A stretch of DNA of 64,000 nt, from positions 198,050 to 262,049 of the forward strand of contig CACRXP010000717.1 in the NCBI GenBank assembly GCA_902702965.1. The letters run 5' to 3'. Position 1 is the stretch's first letter. Each line of letters starts with the position of its first letter. Shown one piece after another: positions 19,213-32,100 of the stretch. This DNA is from Spirometra erinaceieuropaei. Its lineage: Eukaryota > Platyhelminthes > Cestoda > Diphyllobothriidea > Diphyllobothriidae. The position numbers and the translations under genes are program-made. Below the pieces are notes generated by a model. It had not been told where the DNA came from. It ran no database searches and saw nothing but the letters and a program-made list of their open reading frames with translations.

Positions 19213-20168
19213 AATCCTACTCCAAAAGTCTCAATCGTCCGAAGCACCGTGCCCTGATACTCTCCATAGTATGTAGAACGACCGGGTTTATCCTCCCAAT
19301 CTTTAGAACCGACGATATTAGAATGCGTCTTTATAACATGCACGTTAGACCTGGCTTGAAATGCTGTTCGTTTTTATTTAGCGTCATGTGTGCTACTGAG
19401 CGCAAGTAAATACAATCCGTTGAACATTTATTACCACAAAAAGTTTTAACCCCGGAACACCTAAATCTGTCGTATCAAGAGCGTTGCCGTTTTACAGAAC
19501 TTGATCCTTTGTGGTTTCGTAAGTCAAAAACGGACTATTTTACTATTTAAGCTTTTATATATTTTCACCTTTAACCCGCTCACCACTTTAAAACATCTTC
19601 TCCACCGCCAAAGTAAGTCGGCGAGAGGTCTTTTTATCTCTTACTCTGGCAAGTGGCGTTAAATATCGTGGGTTCTTTTTTGCGGACACAATTTCTATTT
19701 GGAATAAAATACTCAGGAGTGTGAATATTCTGCAAAAGTATCCTTTGTTTAGAAGAAATACAACTGGCTTTTTGCATTCAGAAAAACACCCACATATTTT
19801 CGGTGCTGAATCCAACGGCCGAATATGCCGTAGCGATGGTATTCGTGGTCTCTGATCCACATGGCCGGTCCCACCAGGGAATATTTCTTTAGCCGACAGC
19901 GACAGCTGTTCTTCAGTGCTTCTGTTTGGTCCAGTCCCAATTTCATAAAAAGAAATGGCTACTGAAAATGTCTGATGCAGTGCTACCCATCCCTTTCTCG
20001 GCTGTCGTCCTTTCATGGGCAGTAGGTTTTTTCTCCTGAATCTTCCAAACTATATAAAAACATCATCCTGTCAATGTAAGTATCAGGAGTTTTTTCCACT
20101 GCTGGCCGGATTTGTGTTTATTTTTTCCCTGAAAATGCCTGGCATTAAATACAATTATTATTATTACT
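19213..20168 (+). mobile_element. Non-LTR element A, copy 2, right part (RT C-terminus and 3' end)
   Basis: This continues 14,300-14,652. It matches copy 1 (1945-2917) over its full length: TAGAACGACCGGG, TTAGAATGCGTCTTTA or a near match, a frame giving IRMRLYNMHVRPGLKCC, LNLSYQERCRFTEL, and a 3' end with GAAAATGCCTGGCATTAAAT followed by ATTATTATTATTAC. Copy 1 has the same ATTATTATT tail. Numerous stops show that it is dead. Together the two halves give about 1.3 kb of element A, 5'-truncated in the RT palm. Confidence 0.8.
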
Positions 20169-20276
20169 CATAGCATTATTACTAAACGTAGGTTCTTCAT
20201 GACGAATCATTCTGAGAGTGGGTTATTCTGAAAAATCCTGGGACCTAGGATTCAACCTTGGCCAAAAGGCATGAAG

Positions 20277-20522
20277 CTAGGATTTTACGAACACAACTCC
20301 CTCTACTATTTTGAACTTCGCTTTTTCAACGCAAACATCTGCGGTGTCCTTAGAATATAAGTAAACGAACTTGAGGTCATCGACGTAAAGAAACATTTTC
20401 GAATTTATGATTTCGGAGGAAATCTCATTGATGTAAAATAAGAAAAGTAGCGGACGAAGAGAAATGCCTTGTAGAACGCTTTTCGTAATCAAGTGAGTTG
20501 TGGAGAAGCTTTTGTCAACCAT
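20277..20522 (-). pseudogene. RT palm fragment of another non-LTR element, minus strand
   Basis: The minus-strand frame reads SFSTTHLITKSVLQGISLRP, LLFLFYINEISSEI and MFLYVDDLKFVYLYSKDT. This resembles the palm of non-LTR RTs: [20 protein letters not shown] followed by FADDxKLY, with VDD in the catalytic box here and QGIS in place of QGSV. About 80 codons remain. I could not link it to the other families in the window. No coding sequence on either side continues it. Confidence 0.6.
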
Positions 20523-21669
20523 ATCTTTCCGATAGCGGCTGAAAAACGATTAAAGGGGAATCAGCGACGGAGCATGCTAACGATGTATTTAGTAGAGTTC
20601 GGGCCACTGAAGGCAAGCGGTTCTTACTGTCATGTTAGTACTGAGGACGACAGTGGAGTGCACATGTGCTCTTGTGACTTCTGAGCACTAAGCCGGTTAC
20701 AACAAGTGAGGACGTATCCTACAGCTCCTTTCCTACGTGGCTTCGGTGATATCTTAACGACATGGGTTCCAGGAAGCTTAAAGTCGTTGTTTCTGGAGAA
20801 CTGACTTCTTGTTTTAAGCACCAGGTCGTGTGCGGCACACATAAATGACTACTCGGCCTTGTCAACCACTTCACCCAATCTCCACATTAATCGACTAGTC
20901 GGCTAGAACGATCAGCTTGTGCACTAGAGATGGAGCAGATAGCATAGCTGGCTCTGGTGCCTCATGCCAACTACACTTGGGCGAATTCAGTACCAGAATA
21001 TACTCGAAGTGGTTAAATCTATAACGACTTATTTAACGTCGTGCATTGAAAGGTTGGCAACTGACGATACAGATCAGGCCTCGCATTCGTCCCTGTGTGT
21101 GTTTATGTGAAGTGGTTGACTGGTAGGCTCTGTATAAGGCTCGACAGCACTTTCTCAGCGTGGCCTCGTGACACTCCTAAGTATGTTAGATGTGAGCTGC
21201 CCACTCATACGCGAAGAGCCGACTGTGTTTTGCTGGGGGTCGGGCCGTGCGTGATACGCTGTTGAATTAAGTCGGCCATTTGTACCCACTTCCCACATTA
21301 AACTAATTCTGGAAGCGACCTGGAGCCAGAGAGAGGGATAGGTGATTATGTTCGACTCTGCAAACTGCGTTTCCACAACATTCAGTGCATATTCACCACC
21401 ATAAACAAACGGACGCTTCATTAGACTGTTGTAGTGCGTCAAAAGCCAAGGCACGAAAGACTGCCAACAAACAAAATAAATCAGTCGTCCTCTCAAGACG
21501 GGCAGTCAAGCTTCAGTGACCCCTTCTTAACGTGGTATCTATAGTACGCCCTCTCCTGTAGGATTCAGTCATCCACTGTGTCATGCGTGTGAAAGCCTAG
21601 TTTACCGCTGACGAAAAAGGCATGTGAAATGCGCAGTCGGGCTGCTTTGCATTGTCACTCACCGTCCCC
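20523..21669. other. Unassigned stretch
   Basis: No gene or element recognised. Open frames in it (for example 20,630-20,842 and 21,155-21,496 on the minus strand) have no family features and look like chance. Confidence 0.4.
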
Positions 21670-21880
21670 TTTCCCGCCTCCACTCTTCTTGGATCTATCT
21701 TGACACCAGACCCAGGGAAATAATGAGAGAGGGAATGCGGCACATGCAACGTAAGTCCACTGGCATAATGTACAAATTCACAATCAAGCAAAGATCCCTG
21801 CCCCCATACTGCTGTGATGCAAATGGCCAAATAGCCACCGGCGGACATATTCCAAAACGATGATCGGACCCTCTTGGCGC
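21670..21880. repeat. Second copy of interspersed repeat C
   Basis: Resembles about 740-905 in the same direction: TCTTGACAC, GGGAA, an A/G-rich spacer, CGTAAGTCCACTGGCATAAT against CGCAAGTCTACTGGCACTAT, and a C-rich stretch CCCTGCCCCCATACTGCTG against CCCTGCTCCCACCGCTGCTG. The edges cannot be fixed with two copies. Function unknown. Confidence 0.45.
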
Positions 21881-23690
21881 TTATATCCACTAAATAAAAT
21901 TCCAGGACTTTAGATGAAGCAATGAACTCCGGACAAGACAGAGGGAAATTCCGAAAGCGAGCGCACAAGAAGGTAGGATAGCTCAAGCATTTCAGATGAA
22001 TTATTCAGAAGAAAATGGTTTGCTGTCGGATTAATCATGGCCTCACTTATGTCAGCGTTTAGGTAACTGTGTGTTTTCTTATTCACTCATTCTGCTAGTT
22101 GCCACTTACTTTTCCACTGCCAGCGTCTTTTCATCCAAACCCTTTCTTCGACTTAATTCTTACAGCTGTGCTTCGCTTGCCGGGTTATCACTTATCGTCC
22201 CATTGTTAAAACCCAGCAGGATCGTTGAGTGAGTAAATGAGGTGCAATTGTTTTGTATTCCTACAATTTCGTCCTACTGGGCCTTAATATCCACTTCGTA
22301 TCTCCTGAATTTTCAGCCTTACACTCGCTTTGCCCCTTTTGAATACTGAATTGGAATCGCGCGGAGCCGCAGGCTAAATGAAATCCATCAGGAATGGAAA
22401 GCCGTAGGAATCCCTAATTTTCTCACTTATTCGAAAACCCATAGGGTTTATCCGGCATTCTGATAACTTTATTGTTAGTAGAATCTTTGGGGGTATTGAC
22501 CTAAGTTGTCTTTGCTCAAGGTTTTTACATGAGCGATCAAGCTCTCGAATGTATCCAAAATGTGTGCATTTCGCATCCCAGTCATTGTTTTTATAAACAA
22601 ACCCCTAGGACTCGCTCTCACATAACGGAAGAATGTGGCTGAATGGGTTTATTTGTATAAAAATCTTTTATTTCTTTTACATACTGTCGTTGAATATAGT
22701 CGTCAGTACTTGCGAAAACCTACACATTTCCAAAATAACGAGTCATCTGGTGTTATCTTCAGTGCCGATTAGGAAAGGCTTTGTGTGACCTTATTGCCCA
22801 TATTGGGAAATATCTCGCTATTCAGTCAGTTTTCTGATGGGCGTACTCGGTCTACCAAAATGCCGAAGTTGTTGCGTACAGCGCCGTTAAATGGGCACCG
22901 GGAGAAGCAAGTCCTCGAGCGGCTTTTAATGCTGCTCAAGGAGTCAGAGTTTAAGTCCAGCTGTGGTCATAGTTGCACCTTAGGATATCTACTGAATTAC
23001 ACTTTGCGAATTAACCGGACCGCCTCCGTTTCTGACGCTGTTAGCGTCCGTAAAGGCCTTTTCAGCATGAGTGTCATCTCTTAATTCCACGCTGCACTTT
23101 TAATGGAGAGGAGTTAACAGGGAATTAATACCTTTAATGAGATTCCTAGCCGTTTGAGGCATATACCTGGCTGCATAACACGACGGCTAACGAAGTCCCT
23201 ACCCTTGGAAGTAATGAACAAGAAATGACCCACGAAAGCCAACTGAGGACCAAAATGCTAAAATAAACATTTATACACACGAGCAAACGCTTGAAATAAA
23301 ATGATTTCAGGCCTTGTTAACAATACTGCCAGACCTCCATCCACGTGTATTCAACTTCCAACAAGTGAGCAAGACACACAAGTTATTAACCACATCTGTG
23401 TGAAACGCAGGCTAATCGCCAGGGATTTGACGAAAACATCATCCGATGGTGTAGGTTAGTCAGGCCGCCAAGGCTGGTAAAAAAATAAGTCTGACTCTTC
23501 TGCCAGCAGAGAATTGTTTTCAATGCATCTCCCGAAGTTACCTTTACTATTCTGGACTCTTTAATGGCATTTGTGTTGCCACTTTCCTTTCGGCAAAAAC
23601 GGTGTTTAACTAGAAGACGTGGGAAAAGATAATATTATAAAACCATATTCGGGTACTTTGTTTTGTTTCGCACTCATGGCAGTAATCTGC
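21881..23690. other. Unassigned stretch upstream of the RTE-like copy
   Basis: I see no repeat or gene with confidence. A plus-strand frame at 22,785-23,084 could be part of an exon, but it lacks recognisable features. The missing first exon of the kinase gene could lie here or further left, since its N-terminus is poorly conserved. Confidence 0.35.
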
Positions 23691-24441
23691 AAAATAAGTT
23701 GCTAAGTACATCGGTGTACTTCACTCTAAGGATGGTCCTTGGGCAGTGGTGGTCAGTTACCTCCAGTTTCCACTCGTCCTCCACATGCACAGCCCAGAAT
23801 TCACAACCGTGGAGAAGGACAGACCGGACAGATGCACAGTAGACGCGAATCGTAGTGACGATGGAGATGCCACGTCGGATCCATAGGCATCTTCTAAGGC
23901 TTGAGAAAACTCGTCGAGCAACATCCATTCGGGAGACAATGTCATCTTCGTCCACCCGTAACACCATAGACAGCAAATCACAAAAACTTGAAGCATGTAA
24001 GGCAATATCGTCGGCATATTCGAGATCAGTCAGTCGGTGTCCGGGTGCAAATTCAGCACCGTTCCCTTCGTGTAGGGTCCTCCAGAGAATCCAGTTAATA
24101 GCGTATTTGAGCAGAATGGGCGACAGGATACAACCCTGCCGAACACTAGACCGAATACCAAGCGGTTGGGAAAGATTGTTGCGGACCAGGACTCGCGCAG
24201 TGGTGGAGCGATAATAGGTCTTGATCATCGCGGTGATTTTTGGCGGTACACCATCTAGTGCCGTTATCCGCCAAAGGGACTCACGATGGATGGAATTGAC
24301 AAAGTCAACAAAGCAGACGGCCATCGGTTGCTGGTAACTGTGGCGGAATTCGAGAGTGCGCCTTAGTGTGAATACCTGGTCCGCGCATTCACGTCCAACA
24401 CGAAATCCGGCTTGGTTGAGCCTCGTCCTAGAGTCACGCAC
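23674..24441 (-). pseudogene. RT core of the RTE-like copy (255-codon open frame)
   Basis: The open frame carries the RT core from MRDSRTRLNQAGFR to LSNLFCRLLP. The catalytic box is LTDLEYADDIALHASS. The block FVDFVNSIHRES normally reads FxDFxxAFDSxxRxxLW; the Asp after the Phe is changed, so the first catalytic Asp region is damaged (FVNSIH against FDSV). The end LFCRLLP is past the point where homology to the other RTE copies in this window stops. Not functional. Confidence 0.78.
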
Positions 24442-25570
24442 AACCTGGAATCGCTCGAGTAGGACAACAGCGAAGATTTTCGCAGCAATTTCGATGAGGC
24501 TTATGGCGCGATAATTCTCGCACCTCGTCTTACCATCTGGAGGATAGATACAAGGATGCTTAAGCCCCAGTCAACCTCGTTTCTCCTCGCTTGTTCACCT
24601 CACCTCACGGAGCCAGGACGCCAATGTCGACACAAGACTTGTAGATTTCAGCAGGTATGCTGTCGTCTCCGGGTGCCTTGTTTTTGCGTAGCTTTCGTTT
24701 GGAATCGGCGACCTCTCCCTCAGAAGGGGGATCGCATGACACTGCATAAGTTGGAGAGGGACGAAACTCATCTGCAGAGGAGAGCAAGGATTAGGTGGGT
24801 TGGGCATTGAAGTTGAGATGATGCTCGAGGTGCTTACGCCAGCGTTCGACTTTGGTCGATTGGTCAGCGATAAAGCCGCCATTCACGTCGTGAACAGGGT
24901 CACTCAGCGCGGAGGGCTTACCATTAACTTGGTGGATAAGTTGGTAGAGTTTTCGAGTGTCACCAAGGTTAGGAGGCCTGTCGCATGGAGGTTGCTATTT
25001 CAGCCTAATATTGCTTCCGGTCATCCCTTGTCGACTTTGTCGTCATATTCCGGAGTTGGCGGAAGGATTAATCGTTAATGGACCTGGCTCAAGCCGTCTG
25101 AGCGGGCAGCTGCAGGGTTCTTCCGCTGATCCAGTTACTGCGGCGTCACTGGGTGTATCCAAGTTCTTTCTCAGCTGCTCCATAGACTGGCGTCTTCAGT
25201 GACGACCATTGATTACTGCCTTTCCCGTCGGCTCGGGTCGTAAAACAGAACCGGATTTCTCTGCTCAGGGCCTCGGCAGTGCGGGTTTGCCAGATTTTTG
25301 TGACAGATGAGCGGTGAATTTTCAAGCGTGTACGAACGAGGACCTGGTCCGACCCATAAGCATTACCACTCTCGGCACCAAGCATCGATTTTCTATCGTG
25401 AACCCAGCTGTGGAACCTTGAGCTGACTAGTATATAGCCAGCCTGACTGGTAGTATGACCGTCGTTTGAATACCAGGTCGGTCGATATGTCGCGCGATGC
25501 TGGAAACACGTATTGGTGACAGGCAGAGATATCTCTATCCTTAGGTCGAGAGTATACACGTTTTGGCATT
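23691..25570 (-). mobile_element. RTE-like non-LTR retrotransposon, minus strand, truncated at both ends
   Basis: Read from 25,570 downwards: the endonuclease C-terminus ([24 protein letters not shown]), a linker, then the RT with [20 protein letters not shown] and [66 protein letters not shown] and catalytic YADD at 24,007-24,018, then RSVLLHGCEFWAVHVEDEWK and LRVKYTDVLSN. These motifs fit RTE-like elements of flatworms. The 3' end is cut at about 23,691, inside the C-terminal coding region, so the usual 3' UTR and tail are missing. At least one frameshift lies between fingers and palm. It lies just upstream of the first kinase exon found, in the opposite direction. Confidence 0.82.
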
Positions 25571-25957
25571 AAAGCAAACAGTCACTGCATTGCCTTTGTT
25601 GCTGCTCACATCCCTTCCAATCGTGATTTGACACCTGGCCAGTGCAATATCTTGCACTCATTTACTCCTACAGATGCAAAACTTCCAATACCCACGCACT
25701 ACTAAAGCGTTATTTTTTCTGTGTTAATCTGCTCAGCCTGGGTTACCCAAAATTATTCGTGGACTGTACATGCTTTGAGCCATTAGACTTTTTTTTATAA
25801 CCAGTGCCAATCACTGAGCAAACGACCTGAATTTTCAGTGTAAGGCCGCCGACTCAGCAGTATGCCTTTATTAGAGTTAACCGTCACATTTCTGTCTGAT
25901 CGTTAGCTATTTTCTCCGTCCCCTCGTATCACTGATAGCATTTTCTTTTTTATTCAG
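25571..25957. other. Unassigned stretch before the first kinase exon
   Basis: T-rich towards its right end, where TTTTCTTTTTTATTCAG forms a strong splice acceptor for the next exon. Nothing else recognised. Confidence 0.5.
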
Positions 25958-26118
25958 GTACCCACAGTTTATATTCACAGAATGATGTCTCCCAGTCACC
26001 GGCCATAGGTCGTCTCCATTCAGGAAACAGGTCGGGTCGATGGGAGGCAGACTCGAAAAAAGCAAAGAAATTAGGTCATAGGCGTGTCACTGAGCAGGGC
26101 ACTGTCACCTATAAGAAG
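25958..26118 (+). CDS. PIP5K1: Kinase exon 1 found: N-terminal region
   Basis: Acceptor TTTTTTATTCAG at 25,946-25,957, donor GTATGT from 26,119. The first two bases complete a codon begun in an unseen upstream exon. It encodes about 53 residues: a Ser/Gly-rich stretch and then [20 protein letters not shown]. Vertebrate type I enzymes have KKLGHRxVDxSGETTYKK directly before the catalytic domain, so the match is specific. It ends in phase 0. The open frame has no convincing start codon for the whole protein. Confidence 0.88.
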
Positions 26119-29100
26119 GTATGTTGACTCAGTTGATCGCATTTACATTCATCTGTGCAATTTTTATTTGTTGGCTGCCTTTCTAGACGTTTTATCCTGC
26201 GTGCCCTGTTAGGTTTTGTCAGTTTGCATAAAGAAATTATCTAGAAAGGTACTATAATACAATCGCAAGGCAGCTTTACGAGATAGAGCTCTCCCCGCCG
26301 AAGCTAACCTATCTTTCCAAAACTCAGGTAACGAGATCACGACGTAATCTAAGGACGTGCGAATCTTAATTTTTCCGTAGTTACGGTTTCTTTTCCCTGC
26401 GAATCTCCAACTTACTACGTTGATCTCGCAGCCCTTGTTATTTTGCTGCGTGAGATTCGTTCATATGTTCAATCTGTTTGATTTTATTACACGGAGTTAT
26501 TAGTGACTGCAGCGATAGCAATTCAAAATTTGTCCAAGTGTTTGAGTATTGGACAATAATAAGTCTACGGGCGTTTTTTGAACAAGCTACGCCATGTTTC
26601 CGTTAAATAACCAAATGCATCACACCTCGCTACTGGTCAGATTTTTAGTGTACCATTGTCTGTTTACAGAAATTGTCGCCAACTGAAATCGTCTCACACG
26701 CTAGCCTGGCCTGTTTTTATCTGACGTGCCATGTATCGACCTTTTGTGTATGGCGATTGCGTTCGTTCCCTCCCTTAGTTCAAACGTGAGAAGTGCACTT
26801 TTGTTCCATCCAACCAGTTCTCTCATACCTGTTCGCCCATAATCCATCGCGCAATGTTTTACTACCTTTAGACTCCAACCTCCGAGATCCAGCGAGCCAT
26901 CCAGCTGGGCATTCAACATAGTATCAGCATTCTTCAACAGAAACCCGTACGTGATGTCCTCTTTCGAGATTTCGAGGTCGTCGAGACTGTCGACTTTCCC
27001 CGCTCTGGCAGCAAGACGACACCAGCACACAACCTCAGCGATTTCCGTTTTCGAACCTTCGCCCCGGTTGCATTCCGGTCATTTCGTGACACCTTTGAAC
27101 TAGACATCCGTGACTACCTGGTTCGTCTGCTTATCCAGTTCTTTCATACCTTTTCTGAAGACTGTTTTTTAAGCTCCCTACTAAAAGTTTCACAGTTAAT
27201 AAGCTAAACCTACCTACCCATTTAGCAACTGACATTTGGCTTATGTTGAGTGCAGATCGTCCAACCTATTATCGAGGCATTGTTAAAGGTAGGGAGACTG
27301 TATAGAGCTGTATTTGTTCAGGCGGCCCTTTAAATGTCGTCATTGCCGTAACTGCACTTCGATCTACTCTCAGTGTTTACCAGCCGCCCCCACAAAAGGT
27401 CTTTCACTGCCTGGGCCAATAGATTTTTGAAGGTGTAACTGCATCATCTCCATAATACTCATCGCCTTCCTCATTCTTCCTCACTTATCCATCGCCATCG
27501 TTTTGCGGAACCTTGGACTTGCGATTTCAGAAAAAAGAGGGAAAATACTAATTGGATAGACTTCAAAGGCGGCCGACGATCAGCGATTTCTAGATTTTCG
27601 CACCACTAGCGAGCCAAATCTGCTCTACTCTGCAGTGGCTTTGAGAAATTTCCATCGGTCCTCCCATGCCGTGATCTAGTTCCCCGTCTTTTAGATGTTT
27701 GGTAGTATAGAGTCAATGCGGTGGATTTCGCTCGGATATTTTCACTGCATAGCGCGATCAGGGAATGAGAATGTGAACAGAGTGGTCAATTTGCAACGAT
27801 TATGGCTGTTCGTAGCACCTGTGCTGCCCAATTTGTCATCGCTTGCACGCCTTACTCATCCGCCACAACACACCGACGCAAATTAAATGTGACGGGCCTC
27901 ATCTGTCTACTATGCTATAGGTTGCGCAGCAGTCGAGCCCGAACTCTGACCTTCATTCGGGGTCTTTTTCAAAATGCTTTGGCTAGCCGTCTTTTCCAAT
28001 TTCCATCACGCCAATACTTTTGCAAAAATAAATAACTTGTCGGAAGGTATACATCGTTCCCAAAAGACGAAATTGTATAGGCGAGGCAAGTGTAATCGAG
28101 CTAGAAAGGGGATCGAAGTCTGTGTTAGGGAATGGGGAGGGGAGGAGGGGCAACGACTATGAAAAGTGAACAGAGGATGTCGACCGGGTATGCATGGAAC
28201 CATCCCGAGGACGGTATGAGGAAGTGGGACCTGAGGATCCTTTCGGCATACGCACATGTTATTAGCCAGGAGCTCAGACAGACATTTCGCCGATTTTCGG
28301 CTGTTGTGTGTTACAGCCCTAGTGATTCTGATTCGGTTTTGGGTTAATCAGCATGTCCATTCTAATTTTCGTTAGCTGCGTACTTGTTGGATATAAATAT
28401 TTAATGTTCCCCTAAATCAATGAACTAACTTGGAGTAAAGTGTTCTGGGCATTATTTTGTGCGTTTGCCTGCATTTTTGCATAAGTATTCAAACTACCTA
28501 ACACAAACATCAACGAACCAATCGCTTAACGTTCACATGTGCGTGTGGTCTGACAATGAGTGATATAATTTGATCTCATCGAACCATTCACTTTAAACAC
28601 AGCATTCATCTCAAGAATAGACCCCGTTATTCCTCCTCACCTGTCCTACGTCAGAGGCACCGACTTTGCTTACTTGTGAAGGCTTGTCTTAAAGACCTTC
28701 CACGAGTACGTGTGCATGGAGTTGGGCTGCTTCAGATGACGCATAATGATATGTTTGGGCTTCATGCGAGTTAAAAATGACGAACCTACGCACGCGCTGA
28801 TCCTCATATGAGGCCAACCGAATGGCTTCATTGTTTTGGCTTCATTTTCTTCCTGACACAGATTTGCCAACGTACCAGTAGTAAGGTAACAGGGCTACTG
28901 ATTTTACTAGGAAAATTATCAATCTTCGGCAATGCAGTTTTGCTTCTGTTTTTCACAACGGCTAAAAATTACGAATTCAGAAAAAGAGGCAAATATTTTG
29001 AGAAAAGATCCTCATGCCAAAAGCGACTATTTATGTCAATGTCGGCGGTGTGTGTAGACATTGTGGACTGAGGATACTGCACCGATACGGTAGACAAATG

Positions 29101-32100
29101 CCGACATCAAATTATTTCAAGAAACACCTTGTTGTCTGACTCCTTGCAAAAATTTATTTCCCTACTTTCTAAGTGCACAAAGTTATCGCGGGCCTAGTAC
29201 GCTTTGGAACACGCGACTTAACCTTGATTGTTAAGAGTAAAATCCGTAAAACGCTGGTTCCCCAGACGTCTTTTCCGCCTTTTTTTCGACAGCCAATCAT
29301 AGCAGAATTATGATCGACAAATCCCGCATCTCAGCTTCCTTTACATTCCGCGACCCAGTCCATCCAACCTCCAAGTAATGAGACGATGAAAAATCCCTTC
29401 ATGTGTAGGTTTTTTTTCGGACAATGCCTCGCAACCGATGTGTGAACGGCTTTTTTTAAAAGTTGACCTAACAGTACCATCATATTCTGTGGAGCAGATC
29501 TGGACTGCTCAACCCATTCTCTTAACCTGTGACGGAGACCGAATATCGAAGGTCCTAGGATCACTTCCTTGTCTTGATGAACCGGGTCGAAGCAGGTATT
29601 GAGTTGACCTTCACTTCGACGCCTCCACGTGGGTAGCGATGCCGGATCGAGGGCAGCAATTCTGAACTCGTGAGCCAGACGAAGAACGCGCCCAAACCAC
29701 CTCAGTCGTCTTTATTGGATGGGCTGGGATATCCTTGCGATGTTATTGGGAATGTGGACTGTCTCATTTCAGAAGACTTCGATGCACCTTACTCGAAGGA
29801 AAGCCCTCAAACAGTGCTGTTAAATTGCCTACAGTTGTCGCCCATACTCTACGCGCACAGCCTAGCATTCACAGTCGTAGAGGACTGGCCAGACGGATGC
29901 ACGATACACGCCAACTTTCGTGGCATTGGAGATGCAGCGTTGGGTCAATAGGTACTTTCTAAAAGTTGCGAAAAACCTGCAAACCACTCCGAACGGTTGG
30001 TAGATATTTTTATGGACCAGTGGTGGAGCGGTAGTAGACCTTGACCATGGCGATGTTTTTGGCCGGCACCCCATCTAGGTCCATCATTCGCCACAGGGGC
30101 CCACGGTGGACGGAATCGAATGCAGCGACAAAGTCGACAAAACAGACGGCCCCCGGTTGTTGGTAGCCATGGCAGAAGTCCAGAATGGGCTTCAGTATGA
30201 GTATCTTATCCGCGTACTCACGCCCAGCTCGGAATCCGGCTTGTTTGGGTCTCGTCCTAGAGTCACGCACAGGCTGGAATAGTCTGAGAAGGTCAACAGC
30301 GAGGACCTTCGCAGCAACGCCGACGAGGCTTATGCCGTGGTAGTTCTCACACTGTGTTTTATCTCCCTTCTTGAATGGAGCCACAGTGACGTCCGAGCCC
30401 TAGGCATCAGGAACGACCTTATCTAACCACGCTCGTTTGAGCACTTCATAGATCCAGAGTGCGAGTGCACATGTGACCTGTAGTTCTCATCGAGAATACT
30501 GTCTTCCCGGGTGTCTTGTCGTAGTGCATCCTCTTTATTGAATCGTTAACTTCTCCCTCAGAAGAGGCCTCGCACGACACTGCATAGGTTGGAGTGGTAT
30601 AAAACTCCACTACAGAGAATAAGGAGGCCCCCAAGCAGAAGAATCCGGTCCTATTTTACAACCCCAGCCAGTGACATTCGAAAACCCTATCAAATTATTC
30701 ACCAAGTTAACGGAAAGTCCTCGGCACTCAGTGGCACGGTTCATGATGTAAATGGCGGCTTTTAAGGATTTACGGAACAGCATATTGGCTTGAAACACTG
30801 GTGGACATGAAGTCCTGCCGTTGCCGACTACCTTATTGTAGTACATAAGATCCTGATATCCATCGACTTCCAAGTGCGCAGAATGTTCTCATTGTCTTAG
30901 ACCATGCGAACCTCTGTATCTACCCAGTCTTTAATTTCCTTTTGACATCCTATCGAGACCGTCCTGCAAATTCAAATGATAGCGTTTCTCTACCATTCTG
31001 TCATTTGTTTCCAACCACAGCTTTGGAAGCGAAACTGTCTTTCCCCAAAATACCGTTAACCGCCAAAAAGGTGAAATACTAGTTGCTTGGAACTGTCCAT
31101 GTTCTAGATTTATCGGAAACTGAGGCTATCCTCAAAATAACTAACGCTCACCACACAGTTGCTGATAATGCACTTCGGTGCTCCTTACTTAGGCACATCA
31201 ACCCCCCTTGGAGGCTCCTTACTTAGGCACATCAGCCCCCATTGGAGGCGTCGAAGAGGGGATCAGTTCAAAACCTGCCTCGACACTGTCCGTCAAGACA
31301 TAGAGGTGGTTCTTGGACCTTCGGTGTTCGGTCTCCGTCGTTGACGAAGGGAATGGGTTGAGCTGTCTAGATCTGCTGCCGCGGATCGTCATGCGTGGAG
31401 AGGTACAGTTCGGGACATCATCGAGGCCGGCTAGATCAGTCATGATCGCAGCCGTATCAAGTACAAGTACAAGTACATCAGCCCCCTGTTAGATTTTAGA
31501 TTCGGTTCTGAAAAGCCACAGATGCTGCTAGAATGACGGCGAGGTCTTACTGGCGTGTAATTTCTTTCCTTGCTCAGGGGTTGAGTTATCGCGAACATTA
31601 CCTGCAGCACAAAACACTTACGCACTCTTGGAAAGCGGGCACACTTATTTATCAGTGAATGTTACCCCAAAGGCCAAAAGGCCTTACACGCACACGAGTT
31701 GATCGTACTCTACTCTAAGACGTTGGTGGCTAATCTTCACTTTTTACCTAGAATTTTTCTGACTTGCAAGCACTTTGTGCGTGATTGGACAGCCTTGCCA
31801 AAGACAACTTAGTCACTTACAACCTCTTATTATACTCTTAGTTGTTAATTTCACCACAAGCCCGTCAGCCATTGTATGACACCGTTTCCCTTTACTTGTT
31901 TGCCTCTAAGAACTCGCTATGCACACAAGAGCTTCGGGAGCTTTCCAATCCTGGTGCCAGCGGGTCCATCTTCTACATTAGTACGGATGACGAGTTCATT
32001 CTGAAAACCGTCCAGCATAAGGAAGCTGACTTCCTGCAGAAACTCCTTCCCGAGTATTACATGAACTTGGTCCAACACACACGCACCCTCTTGCCCAAGT

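Noticed and set aside
22785..23084. Possible upstream exon of the kinase gene
   Set aside because: It contains Lys/Arg-rich stretches but no conserved text. The N-terminus of the family is too variable to decide, and no phase-1 donor could be tied to it with confidence.
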